DNA from: Streptomyces wedmorensis
GTDB lineage: Bacteria > Actinomycetota > Actinomycetes > Streptomycetales > Streptomycetaceae
Reading direction: 5' to 3'
DNA: 64,000 nucleotides
Assembly: GCF_000716445.1 (NCBI RefSeq)
Contig: NZ_JNWK01000013.1
Coordinates: 1-64,000, forward strand
Part shown: one piece after another, positions 54,859 to 63,573 of the stretch
Numbering within the stretch: the stretch's first letter is position 1
How the letters are laid out: every line of letters begins with the position of its first letter
The notes under the pieces: model-generated
What the model saw: the letters and a program-made list of their open reading frames with translations, nothing else
The model's database searches: none
Told to the model about the DNA's origin: nothing
Translations under genes and position numbers: made by a program

Positions 54859-55752
54859 TCAGGCCTTGGGCTGTGCTTCGAGGAAGGCGAGGGCTCTGGC
54901 CACGAACTCGTTGTGGAACTGGAAGATCCCGCCGTGTCCGGCGTCCGGGTAGAGGGGGACGAGTTCGCTCCGGGGCAGGCGGGCGGCGAGGTCGAGGGTG
55001 TTCTCGCTCGGCACCATCCTGTCGCTCTCGCCGTTGGCCACCAGGACTGGCTGGTGGATGCGCGACAGGTCCGCGGGCGACTGCAGGCCCCATCGGTGGA
55101 TGGCCTTGAGCTGGGCGCGGAACGACGTCAGCGAGATGGCCCTGTCGCGGTCGCTGGTGCGTTCCTTCAGCCGTTCGAGGAAGGCGTGTGCTTCGCGTCG
55201 GCCGTGTTCGGTGTCGGTGAAGAAGAGGAACCGCTTGGGGTCCTTGCGGGTCAGGAAGCCCTTCAGGATGTCCCGGAGGGTGAGTGCGGTGACCTTGTCG
55301 ATGCCGGGGCCTCCGGCGGGGCCGGTGCCCGCGAGGACGACCCTGCGCACCAGCTGCGGTTCCTCGGCTGCGATGACCTGGGCGATGAAGCCGCCCATCG
55401 ACAGGCCGAGCAGGTCGACCTGCTCGAAGCCCAGGGCTCGGATGAACAGCACCGCGTCGCGGGCCATCGCTTCGATGGTGTCGGGGGTGGAGCCGCCCGA
55501 CGCGCCGACTCCGCGGTTGTCGAAGGCGATCACCTGGCGCCGGGCGGCGAGTCCGTCGACGACGCGGGGGTCCCAGTTGTCCAGGACAGCGGTCAGGTGG
55601 TGGAGCAGGATCAGTGGTACGCCGTCTCCTTCCGGGCCGAGCCGGCGGTAGACGAAGTCGACGCCACGCACGGACACCGAACGGGTCGGTGCATCTTTGT
55701 ACGACGACGACGAGGCGGGCGTGGGGGTGGGGGAACTGCGCGGTGCGCTCAT
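54859..55752 (-). CDS. Alpha/beta fold hydrolase
   Basis: The 297-residue protein has GVPLILLHHLTAVLDNWDPR (oxyanion region), AFDNRGVGAS, the nucleophile elbow LLGLSMGGFIAQ, and the late YPDAGHGGIFQF His. It resembles haloperoxidase/3-oxoadipate enol-lactonase-like hydrolases. ATG 55752 has AGGAA seven bases upstream. It is 92 bases downstream of a quinone-reductase-like gene on the same strand and may be co-transcribed with it. The N-terminal 20 residues are Pro/Ser-rich. The true substrate is unknown. Confidence 0.87.
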   Translation of the reverse strand: MSAPRSSPTPTPASSSSYKDAPTRSVSVRGVDFVYRRLGPEGDGVPLILLHHLTAVLDNWDPRVVDGLAARRQVIAFDNRGVGASGGSTPDTIEAMARDAVLFIRALGFEQVDLLGLSMGGFIAQVIAAEEPQLVRRVVLAGTGPAGGPGIDKVTALTLRDILKGFLTRKDPKRFLFFTDTEHGRREAHAFLERLKERTSDRDRAISLTSFRAQLKAIHRWGLQSPADLSRIHQPVLVANGESDRMVPSENTLDLAARLPRSELVPLYPDAGHGGIFQFHNEFVARALAFLEAQPKA

Positions 55753-55844
55753 GATCGGTTCCTGGGGGTGTGGAGGGTAGGGGTGGTGGGGGCGGGATCC
55801 TCTCGCTGCCCGGGGCCTGGCGGTGGTGCGGCGGGGGCTGGTGC

Positions 55845-56849
55845 TCACACCGTCGCGATGACGACCTTGCCGGCCTTGGCGTGGCCCTTCTCGGCGTACT
55901 CCATGGCTTCGCGGGTCTGCTCGAAGGGGAAGACACGGTCGACGACGGGGCGGATCTTCCCGGCGTCGACGAGCCGGGTGATCTCGCGCAGCTGCTCGCC
56001 GTCGGCCTTCATGAACAGGAAGGAGTACGTCACGCCCCGGCGCTTGGCGTGGCGCCGGGTCGTGAAGCTCAGCGCGTTCATCGCCTGGCGCAGGACCGGG
56101 TTCGCGCCCAGCTCGCGGGCGAAGTCCGCGTCGGGGGGCCCGGCGATGCTGATGACCTTCCCGCCGGGCTTGAGGATGCGCAGGGACTTCTCCAGGGTCT
56201 TGCCGCCGAGGGTGTCCAGGACGACGTCGTAGCCGTCCAGGAGCTCCTCGAAGTCCTGGGTGCGGTAGTCGATGACGACGTCCGCGCCGAGTTCCTTGAC
56301 CAGGGCGGTATTGGCCGCGCTCGCGGTAGTGGCCACGTGTGCGCCCAGGTGCCGGGCCAGTTGGAGGGCGATGGTGCCCACCCCGCCGGAGCCCGCGTGG
56401 ATGAGGACCTTCTGGCCCGGCCGGACCCGCGCCTTCTCGACCAGCGCCTGCCATGAGGTGAGTGCGACCAGGGGAAGCGAGGCGGCCTCCGCCATGGTGA
56501 GGGTGGCCGGCTTGTGGGCCAGGTCGTCCTGGTGGACGGCGATGAGTTCGGCAAAGGTGCCGATCCGGTCCTTGTCGGGCCGGGCGTAGACCTCGTCGCC
56601 CACCGCGAAGCGGGTGACGGCCGAGCCGACCTCGACCACCACTCCTGCGAGATCGTTGCCCAGGATGAGAGGCAGGCGGTACGGGAGGATCCGCTTGAAG
56701 GCACCCTCGCGGATCTTGAAGTCCAGCGGGTTGACGCTCGCCGCGTGGATCTTGACCAGCACGTCGTCGGCGCCCGGCTTCGGATCGGGCAACTCGGCGG
56801 CGCGCACCGCGGACTGGTCACCGTACTTCTCGATCAGATATGCCTTCAT
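55845..56849 (-). CDS. NADP-dependent quinone oxidoreductase-like (zinc-free MDR) protein
   Basis: The 334-residue protein has the MDR features VLVKIHAASVNPLDFKIREG, LILGNDLAGVVVEVGSAV, and the Rossmann motif GSGGVGTIALQLARHLGAHV; Cys ligands for catalytic zinc are absent, as in quinone oxidoreductases. It would reduce quinones or enones with NADPH. ATG 56849 is better than ATG 56855 because GGAG lies six bases before the former and touches the latter. The SDR gene upstream and the divergent TetR gene suggest a detoxification unit. Confidence 0.9.
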   Translation of the reverse strand: MKAYLIEKYGDQSAVRAAELPDPKPGADDVLVKIHAASVNPLDFKIREGAFKRILPYRLPLILGNDLAGVVVEVGSAVTRFAVGDEVYARPDKDRIGTFAELIAVHQDDLAHKPATLTMAEAASLPLVALTSWQALVEKARVRPGQKVLIHAGSGGVGTIALQLARHLGAHVATTASAANTALVKELGADVVIDYRTQDFEELLDGYDVVLDTLGGKTLEKSLRILKPGGKVISIAGPPDADFARELGANPVLRQAMNALSFTTRRHAKRRGVTYSFLFMKADGEQLREITRLVDAGKIRPVVDRVFPFEQTREAMEYAEKGHAKAGKVVIATV

Positions 56850-56976
56850 TGTCATCTCCGTTTTCCGCCCGCAGGGGGACGGGGTCTCCGCTCGCTCCAG
56901 GCTTGCCCCGGTACGAGATACTTTCTGCTCCGCACTGCTGGTTCAGAGGGCTCCGCGCCGATGCGGCGGGGGCGCC

Positions 56977-57663
56977 TCACCCCGCATTCGGCGCGGCGGC
57001 CAGGCTCTGCTTCACGTGCCGGGTGACGTCGTCGGCGAGGATCTCGGGCAGGCCCCTCTCGATGCCCGAGAGGGCCTGGGCGGCGACCTCGGCGGGGTCG
57101 GTCTTCTGGTCGGCGGGAACGCCGGCGGCCATGTCGGTGTCCATGTATCCGACGTGCAGTGCCGTGACGGTGATGCGGCGGGGCGCCAGTTCCTCTCGGG
57201 TCGCGCCGGTCAGCGCCCAGGCGGCGGCCTTCGCCGCGGCGTAGGCGCCGAGGCCGGCCGGGTGCAGCCAGGACAGGACGGACAACACGTTGAGCACGGT
57301 GCCGCCGCCGTTGGACTCGATGACCGGGGCGAAGGCCCGGGTCACGGCGAGCGGGCCGAAGAAGTTCACCTCCATCTCCAAGCGCACCGCGTCCGGGCTG
57401 CCCGTCATCAGGGGCGTTCCGGTGGAGATGCCCGCGTTGTTGACCAGCAGCGTCGCGTCGGAGGCGGTGCGGGCCGCCTCCCGGATCGACTCCGCGTCCG
57501 TCACGTCGAGCCGCAGCGGGATGACACCCGGAAGGTCCACCGTTTCGGGGCGGCGGGCCGCCGCGTACACCTTGGCCCCGCGCGCCATGAGCTGGGCGGC
57601 CAGATGCCGCCCGAGCCCCCGGTTGGCGCCGGTGACCACCGCGACCGCGTCCTTCAGTTCCAT
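56977..57663 (-). CDS. Short-chain dehydrogenase/reductase
   Basis: The 228-residue SDR has TGANRGLGRHLAAQLMARGA, NNAGIS, the catalytic Ser in VLNVLSVLSW and Y-x-x-x-K in YAAAKAAAWA. ATG 57663 has GGGAG five bases upstream. It is divergent from a TetR regulator with a palindrome between the two, the standard arrangement for repression of an SDR by its neighbour. The MDR gene follows 128 bases downstream. Confidence 0.9.
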   Translation of the reverse strand: MELKDAVAVVTGANRGLGRHLAAQLMARGAKVYAAARRPETVDLPGVIPLRLDVTDAESIREAARTASDATLLVNNAGISTGTPLMTGSPDAVRLEMEVNFFGPLAVTRAFAPVIESNGGGTVLNVLSVLSWLHPAGLGAYAAAKAAAWALTGATREELAPRRITVTALHVGYMDTDMAAGVPADQKTDPAEVAAQALSGIERGLPEILADDVTRHVKQSLAAAPNAG

Positions 57664-57701
57664 GAGCACTCCCAGCGTCGAGGGCGGCGACGACCGCAAG
57701 A

Positions 57702-57721
57702 TAGATTACAGCCGTCATCTA
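57702..57721. promoter_or_regulatory. TetR operator between the SDR and tetR genes
   Basis: The 20-base site TAGATTACAGCCGTCATCTA matches its own reverse complement at 16 of 20 positions (TAGAT-n-AC-n-GC-n-GT-n-ATCTA). It sits in an AT-rich 50-base patch within the divergent promoter region, 39 bases before the SDR start. Size and symmetry fit a TetR dimer. Confidence 0.75.
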
Positions 57722-57773
57722 AATATCAGTCTAGAATAGATTTCACTCGACATCCAACTGGGAGGGGTGACCG

Positions 57774-58334
57774 ATGGGCCGCGTATCGCAGGCACAGGCA
57801 CAGGAGAACCGCCGACGGGTCGTGGAGACCGCCTCCCGGCTGCTCCGGGAGCAGGGCACCCACCTGAGCGTCGCCGACCTCATGAAGTCGGCCGGCCTGA
57901 CCCACGGAGGCTTCTACAAGCAGTTCGCCTCCAAGGAGGCCCTCATCGACGAAGCCACCGCCCACGCGTTCGCCGAACTCGCCCAGCACCACGAGGACGG
58001 GCTCGATCAGTACGCCGGGCAGCGCGACGCCGCCCAGCGGGCGCTGATCGACGCCTACCTCTCCGTCGAGCACCGCGACAGCCCGGCTGACGGCTGCCCC
58101 GCCGCCGCACTCGCCACCGACATGGCCCGCGACGGAGGAGAGACCGAGGCCCGCCGCGTCTACACCCAGGGGGTGGGTGACTTCGCCGACTTCCTCGCCG
58201 CCAAGGACCAGGACGGCATCACCCGGCTGTGCACCATGCTCGGCGCACTCGTCCTGTCCCGAGCCACCAACGGCACCCCGCTCTCCGACGAGATCCTCAC
58301 CGCCGCACGCACGGCACTGATCGGCACCAACTGA
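57774..58334 (+). CDS. TetR/AcrR family transcriptional regulator
   Basis: The 186-residue protein has an N-terminal HTH (VVETASRLLREQGTHLSVAD, LMKSAGLTHGGFYKQFASKE) of the AcrR/YcdC type with the G-G-F-Y-x-x-F signature. The ligand domain contains GCPAAALATDMARDG, which in this subgroup often carries a reactive Cys for sensing electrophiles or quinones. It is divergent from the SDR and controls it, probably with the MDR gene. GGAGG lies nine bases before ATG. Confidence 0.9.
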   Translation: MGRVSQAQAQENRRRVVETASRLLREQGTHLSVADLMKSAGLTHGGFYKQFASKEALIDEATAHAFAELAQHHEDGLDQYAGQRDAAQRALIDAYLSVEHRDSPADGCPAAALATDMARDGGETEARRVYTQGVGDFADFLAAKDQDGITRLCTMLGALVLSRATNGTPLSDEILTAARTALIGTN

Positions 58335-58511
58335 CCGCAGAAACGGTGCAGGGCGGCACGCCGCAGGAAGGGCGCGCTTCTTTGCACCCTGTCGCCCTCC
58401 ACTTCTCGTGAACGGCTCTCCCGCGTTGCATCGCACCGCCGCACGCACCCGGGCACCCTGCCGCCCAGATCGAGAAGCGCAAGGTCCGCAGCCGAGTCCA
58501 CTCCGAAACGA

Positions 58512-59483
58512 TCAGTAGTCGGTGGGACGGGTTCTGTGGCGGCGCCACTCGCTCGGGGTGGTTCCGTAGGCGGCGCGGAAGCGCCGGGTGAAGTGGCTGG
58601 GGCTGGTGAAGCCGCACCGGGCCGCGACGGCTGAGACGGGTAGTGCCGCGTGACGGGGTGAGACCAGGAGTCGGCACGCCGCTTCCAGTCGCTCGGCGAT
58701 GAGCCACTGTTCGAGCCGGATGCCCGCGCGTGCCAGCACGACGTAGAGCTGCCGTTTGGAGATGGCGTGTTCCGCGGCGATGTGTTCCGGCCCGAGATCG
58801 GGATCTGTGAGGTGGCGGCGTGTGTACGCCATGATCCGGGTAGCCAGGGAGTTGTCCATGGCCTCTCTGACCCGTTGGTCCCGTTCGTCGTGTGCAGCCG
58901 AGGTCAGCAGGGCGCGTACGAGGTCGGTGGTGGCGTTGGCGAGGGCGCCGGCTCCGGGGTCCGCTTCGAGACGGCCCGGATCCCGGAACAGCGACCGCAA
59001 GTGCCCCAGCAGCAGGTCGTGCACGGGGCTGGAACGAAGTCGTACGGAGGCCCGGATCACGGTGTCGACCGGCAGGCCGAGATGCTCCATGTCGACGGTG
59101 AGGGCCTGCGAGGCGCCGTGCCCGGACCAGCCGTAGGTGCGGGGTGCGAGTTCGTGGAAGACGCAGATGTCCTGCGGCCCGAGGGTGAACCGGGTGCCCG
59201 CCTGTTCGGCTCGGTGGATGCCTTGGGTCTGGAGTGAGACCGACACCACGGGGCGGTCTCGGTGCTGGCGCACGTGCTTGGCCGTGCGGCGGACCTCGAG
59301 CCCGGAACTCCGCATGTCGAAGAGGTCCAGGCCGCCCATTCGCCAGCCTTCGATGCGGGCGCTGATACCCGTCTCGCATTCCTCGTGGACGATCTCGTTC
59401 GGCACGGAGTTGTCCGTCATCGCGTGGCGGAACGCGTCCACCCTGTCGCGTGGCGCGAGGTCCTCCAGGTCCAGCAGCAGCAC
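58512..59483 (-). CDS. AraC family transcriptional regulator
   Basis: The 323-residue protein has an AraC-binding-like N-terminal domain (EEC-ETGISARIEGWRMGGL region) and a C-terminal pair of HTHs: AEHAISKRQLYVVLARAGIR and VSAVAARCGFTSPSHFTRRF, ending YGTTPSEWRRHR. GTG 59483 is preceded by GGAGG at eight bases. Longer in-frame versions reach 59744 but would start with Arg/Pro-rich non-homologous text. It is divergent from the hydrolase operon at 59729 and is its likely activator. Confidence 0.88.
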   Translation of the reverse strand: MLLLDLEDLAPRDRVDAFRHAMTDNSVPNEIVHEECETGISARIEGWRMGGLDLFDMRSSGLEVRRTAKHVRQHRDRPVVSVSLQTQGIHRAEQAGTRFTLGPQDICVFHELAPRTYGWSGHGASQALTVDMEHLGLPVDTVIRASVRLRSSPVHDLLLGHLRSLFRDPGRLEADPGAGALANATTDLVRALLTSAAHDERDQRVREAMDNSLATRIMAYTRRHLTDPDLGPEHIAAEHAISKRQLYVVLARAGIRLEQWLIAERLEAACRLLVSPRHAALPVSAVAARCGFTSPSHFTRRFRAAYGTTPSEWRRHRTRPTDY

Positions 59484-59728
59484 GAACCAGCCCTCCAGCG
59501 CGGTCTTCGGGTGCGGCGGCGCCCATCCTCCCGGTGACACCGGGCACCCGGTTGCCCTCCCGTGCACGGGTCTGTTCCTTTCGTGCCCGCACGCCTGTGA
59601 AGGCCTGCGTCGAGGGGCAGCAGGCCAGCACGTACAGGCAACCGGTCCTCTCGCCTGGCCTCTAGCTTCGGATGTGCGCCGCCTGACCCGCGCGGCGTGC
59701 ACCCTCGATCCGCAGAGAGGTCCGATCC

Positions 59729-60697
59729 GTGACTGACCACGCATTCGTCGCGCCGGTTCTGGAGCCGCTGGCCGCAGCCTTCGCCGAGGCGACCGGAACG
59801 CCGCCGTTCCTGTTCGAGCTGGCTCCGGTGGAGGGCCGTAAGACCGTCGAGGAGGTGCAGTCCGGCGATGTCGAGCTGCCCGCGGTCGACGAGGAGTGGG
59901 TGACCGTCGAGGGCGGGCCGACCGGCGAGGTGCGGGCCAGGATCGTGCGGCCCGCCGGCGCGCAGGGTGACCTGCCTGTGATCGTCTTCGTGCACGGCGC
60001 CGGCTGGGTCTTCGGCAGCGCCCACACCCACGACCGGCTGGTGCGTGAACTGGTGGTCGGAACCGGTGCCGCGGTGGTCTTTCCCGAGTACGACCTTTCC
60101 CCCGAGCACCGTTACCCGGTCGCCGTCGAGCAGGTCTGGACCGTTGCCCGCTGGGTTGTCACCGACGGTGGAGCGCACGGGCTGGACGCCGGCAGGATCG
60201 CGGTGGCCGGCGACTCGGTCGGTGGCAACATGAGCGCGGTGCTGACCCTGCTCGCCAAGGAGCGCGGCGGCCTGACGCTCGCTCACCAGGTGCTGTTCTA
60301 TCCGGTGACCGACGCCAACTTCGACACCGGCTCCTACCGCCAGTTCGCCGAGGGCTACTTCCTGCGGCGCGACGGTATGCAGTGGTTCTGGGACCAGTAC
60401 ACCACCGACGACAGCCAGCGCGCCGAGATCACCGCCTCCCCGCTGCGAGCCACCGTCGAGCAGCTCGCCGGCCTGCCCCCGGCGCTGGTGATCACCGCGG
60501 AGGCGGACGTGCTGCGCGACGAGGGCGAAGCGTACGCCGCCAAGCTGCGGCAGGCCGGCGTGGCCGTGACCGCCGTCCGCGTCCAGGGTGTGATCCACGA
60601 CTTCGTCCTGCTCAACGCCCTGCGCGGCACCCAGGGCGCCGAGGTGGCCATCGCGCTGGCCATCGCCACGCTGCGCAAGGCCCTCGCCGCCCACTGA
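59729..60697 (+). CDS. Alpha/beta hydrolase, HSL-type esterase
   Basis: The 322-residue protein has the HSL-type oxyanion motif FVHGAGWVFGS, nucleophile elbow GDSVGGN, a late Asp in AEADVLRDEGEA and the catalytic His in GVIHDFVLLN. No signal peptide is seen. The HG(G/A)GW motif and the overall length are those of acetyl-hydrolase/lipase-family proteins. GTG 59729 has AGAGG upstream. It begins a row of four co-directional genes with the YaaH-like protein, amidohydrolase and isochorismatase-like genes, all divergent from an AraC regulator. Confidence 0.88.
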   Translation: MTDHAFVAPVLEPLAAAFAEATGTPPFLFELAPVEGRKTVEEVQSGDVELPAVDEEWVTVEGGPTGEVRARIVRPAGAQGDLPVIVFVHGAGWVFGSAHTHDRLVRELVVGTGAAVVFPEYDLSPEHRYPVAVEQVWTVARWVVTDGGAHGLDAGRIAVAGDSVGGNMSAVLTLLAKERGGLTLAHQVLFYPVTDANFDTGSYRQFAEGYFLRRDGMQWFWDQYTTDDSQRAEITASPLRATVEQLAGLPPALVITAEADVLRDEGEAYAAKLRQAGVAVTAVRVQGVIHDFVLLNALRGTQGAEVAIALAIATLRKALAAH

Positions 60698-60792
60698 CAC
60701 CCCCCGGTCGGACGGCGGGCAGGGGATCGGAGCGCCGCCACGGCCCGGGCCCCGGCCGCCGACCGCGCCCGTGCCCAGCCCGAGGAGACCCC

Positions 60793-61521
60793 ATGGCCAC
60801 CAGCGACAGCAGCCCCGAGGAACCCGCGGCTCCAATCCCGCCCGCCGGAGGCCGCCACCACGAGCCTGATCTGCGCGGCATGACCCGCATCACCCTGCGG
60901 CCCATCGCCTCGCCGATGCCGCTCGGCTTCTATACCGTGGCCATCGCGTCGACCATCGTCGGCTGCCTCCAGCTCGGCCTGTTCGAGGACGGTGCCGAGC
61001 GCGCCGTCGCCCTTACCATCCTCCCTGCGTTCGTCCTGCAACTCCTTGTCGGATGGTTGGCGTTCGGCGCCCGGGATGTCCTGGCGGCGACCCTGATGGC
61101 CTGCTTCTCCGGTATGTGGCTGGCCAGTTCGCTGGTCCTGGCCACCGCGCCGACGGGTGGCTCCCGGGTGCTGGGCGTGCTGAACCTCTGCTTCGCCCTG
61201 TTCGCCCTGCTGATGGCCGGCGTCGCCAAGCCCAAGCGTGCGCTGTGGCTGGTGCTGTGCACCGCCGTGCCGCGCTTCTCGGTGGCCGCGGCCGCCAACC
61301 TGACCGGCGTGCACTGGCTTCTCAACCTTTCCGGCACGCTCGGGCTTCTGCTGGCCGCGGTCGCGATGTACGCCGCCTTCGCCCTGATGCTGGAGGACAT
61401 GCGCGGCCAGGAAGTGCTGCCGCTCGGCCGCACCGGCCCCGCCCGCCAAGCCGTCGACGGCGACCTGACGGTCCAGCTGCGCAACCTCGAACGCCACGCG
61501 GGCGTCCGCCGCACCCTCTGA
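60793..61521 (+). CDS. GPR1/FUN34/YaaH-like membrane protein
   Basis: The 242-residue protein has a disordered start and then ITLRPIASPMPLGFYTVAIA followed by five or six hydrophobic helices. The N-P/S-P-(M/A)-P-L-G-(F/L) opening of the first helix resembles the N-P-x-P-L-G-L motif of YaaH (SatP) acetate/succinate transporters, but the similarity elsewhere is weaker. It may export or import a small carboxylate made by the neighbouring hydrolases. GGAG lies seven bases before ATG. An unrelated membrane family cannot be excluded. Confidence 0.65.
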   Translation: MATSDSSPEEPAAPIPPAGGRHHEPDLRGMTRITLRPIASPMPLGFYTVAIASTIVGCLQLGLFEDGAERAVALTILPAFVLQLLVGWLAFGARDVLAATLMACFSGMWLASSLVLATAPTGGSRVLGVLNLCFALFALLMAGVAKPKRALWLVLCTAVPRFSVAAAANLTGVHWLLNLSGTLGLLLAAVAMYAAFALMLEDMRGQEVLPLGRTGPARQAVDGDLTVQLRNLERHAGVRRTL

Positions 61522-61606
61522 GCCCGCCAGCGGGCCGGCCAAGCAGCGCGCGGCCGTGCTTGTGCCCGCGCCCCTTTGACGTGACCCCACCGAGAGTGAG
61601 AGCCCC

Positions 61607-63499
61607 ATGTCCACGATGCCGGTCAGCGGTGTCACCCCCGCACCCGGGACCGGCGAGCGCGCCGACATCGTCCTGCGCAACGCCAGGATCCACACCGGTG
61701 ACCCGCTGCGCCCGGCCGCCACCGCGCTCGCTGTCCGCGCGGGCAAGATCACCGCCCTTGGCGACGACGCGGCGGTCGCCGCCCACGTCGGGCCCCGAAC
61801 CAGAGTCGTCGACGCGCTGGGCCGACGCGTCGTCCCCGGCCTGAACGACTCGCACCTGCACGTCATCCGCGGCGGCCTCAACTACGTGCTGGAGCTGCGC
61901 TGGGACGGCGTGACCTCGCTGCGCCAGGCGTTGGCGATGCTGCGTGAGCAGGCCGGACGCACCCCGAAGGGGCAGTGGATCCGGGTGGTCGGCGGCTGGT
62001 CGGCCGACCAGTTCGCCGAGCGGCGGATGCCCACGCCCGCCGAGCTGAACCAGGCCGCCCCCGACACCCCGGTGTTCGTCCTGCACCTTTACCAGTCCGC
62101 GATCCTCAACCGGGCCGCCGTCCAAGCCGCCGGCTTCACCCGGGACACCCCCGACCCGCGCGGCGGGCAGATCGTCCGCGACCGTCACGGCCGGCCCAAC
62201 GGGGTGCTGCTGGCAGCGCCGAGCGCGCTGATCCTCTACTCCACCCTCGCCGCCGCGCCGACCCTGGACGCAGCGGACCGCAAGGTCTCCACCCGGCACT
62301 TCCTGCGCGAGCTGAACCGCTTCGGCCTCACCTCCGCCGTGGACGCCGCCGGCGGCTTCCAGAGCTTCCCCGACAACTACGCCACCGTCATCGACCTGGC
62401 CCGCGAGGGCGAGCTGAGCGTGCGGATCGGCTACCACCTCTTCCCGCAGACCGCCGGGCAGGAGATCGCCGACCTCACCCGCTGGGTGGAGAGCGTGCGG
62501 CCCGGCGACGGCGACGAGTGGCTGCGACTCAACGGCGCCGGGGAGAACCTGACCTGGGCCGCGGCCGACTTCGAGAACTTCTCCGAGCCCTGCCCCCAGC
62601 TGTCCGCCGACTACGAGGGCGAGTTCGAGCGGGCCGTGAGGCTGCTGCTGGAGCACGGCTGGGGATTTCGGCTGCACGCCACCTACGACCAGACCATCCG
62701 CCGGGATCTCGCCGTCTTCGACAGGCTCGCCGCCGAGGGCCTGTTCCCCGGCGGCAACCGCTGGCTCTTCGACCACGCCGAAACGGTCACCCACGACAGT
62801 CTGGAGCGGATCGCCGCGCTCGGCGGCGCGATCAGCGTCCAGAACCGGATGTCCTTCCAGGGCCAAGCCTTCACCGACCGCTACGGCCCGCAGGCCGCCG
62901 CGCACACCCCGCCGCTGAAGGAGATGCTCGCCAGCGGCATCCCGCTGGCGGCCGGCACCGACGCCACCCGGGTCTCCTCCTACAACCCCTGGGTCGCCCT
63001 GCACTGGCTGGTCACCGGCCGCACCGTCGGCGACCTGGCGCTCTACCCGCCGGACCGGCTGGTCTCCCGCGAGCGCGCCCTGGAGCTGTACACGCGCGGC
63101 GGCGCCCGGATCACCGGTGAGGACGACGTCAAGGGCGTCCTCAGGGAGGGCTGGTACGCCGACTTCGCCGTCCTCAGCCACGACTTCTTCGCCGTGCACC
63201 CGGACGACATCGCGCACATCGAGTCCGTCCTGACCGTCGTCGGCGGCCGGATCGTCTACGCATGCGGCGAATACGAAGGCCTCGACGAAGCCCTCCCGCC
63301 GCTCAGCCCTGCCTGGAGTCCGGTCGCCCGCTTCGGCGGCTACCAGGCCACACCACCGCCGTCGGCCGGCGTTCGCCAAGCCGATCTCCTGACGCAGGCG
63401 GCCGCAGAAGGAGAGCAGCACCGGCAGTGGAGAGCCGCCCGCGGCCTCGCCGCCCCCGACGAGCAGCCCGCCGCCCTCGACCCCTGCTTCGGCCCCTGA
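61607..63499 (+). CDS. YtcJ-like metal-dependent amidohydrolase
   Basis: The 630-residue protein has the amidohydrolase-superfamily start IVLRNARIHTGDP, the metal motif VVPGLNDSHLHVIRGG (H-x-H), WGFRLHATYDQTIRR, WLFDHAETVTHDS and LAAGTDATRVSSYNP with the late Asp, and C-terminal EGWYADFAVLSHDFF. This is the layout of the YtcJ/N-substituted formamide deformylase-like group, which hydrolyses diverse amides. It has no signal peptide. In the operon it stands between the YaaH-like protein and an isochorismatase-like hydrolase, suggesting stepwise amide breakdown. Confidence 0.9.
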   Translation: MSTMPVSGVTPAPGTGERADIVLRNARIHTGDPLRPAATALAVRAGKITALGDDAAVAAHVGPRTRVVDALGRRVVPGLNDSHLHVIRGGLNYVLELRWDGVTSLRQALAMLREQAGRTPKGQWIRVVGGWSADQFAERRMPTPAELNQAAPDTPVFVLHLYQSAILNRAAVQAAGFTRDTPDPRGGQIVRDRHGRPNGVLLAAPSALILYSTLAAAPTLDAADRKVSTRHFLRELNRFGLTSAVDAAGGFQSFPDNYATVIDLAREGELSVRIGYHLFPQTAGQEIADLTRWVESVRPGDGDEWLRLNGAGENLTWAAADFENFSEPCPQLSADYEGEFERAVRLLLEHGWGFRLHATYDQTIRRDLAVFDRLAAEGLFPGGNRWLFDHAETVTHDSLERIAALGGAISVQNRMSFQGQAFTDRYGPQAAAHTPPLKEMLASGIPLAAGTDATRVSSYNPWVALHWLVTGRTVGDLALYPPDRLVSRERALELYTRGGARITGEDDVKGVLREGWYADFAVLSHDFFAVHPDDIAHIESVLTVVGGRIVYACGEYEGLDEALPPLSPAWSPVARFGGYQATPPPSAGVRQADLLTQAAAEGEQHRQWRAARGLAAPDEQPAALDPCFGP

Positions 63500-63573
63500 C
63501 CCGACCTGGGCAGCTACCCGCCGAGCCCCTGCCGCACCACCACAACCACCAGTCACCCAAGGAAGGGCCCCTC

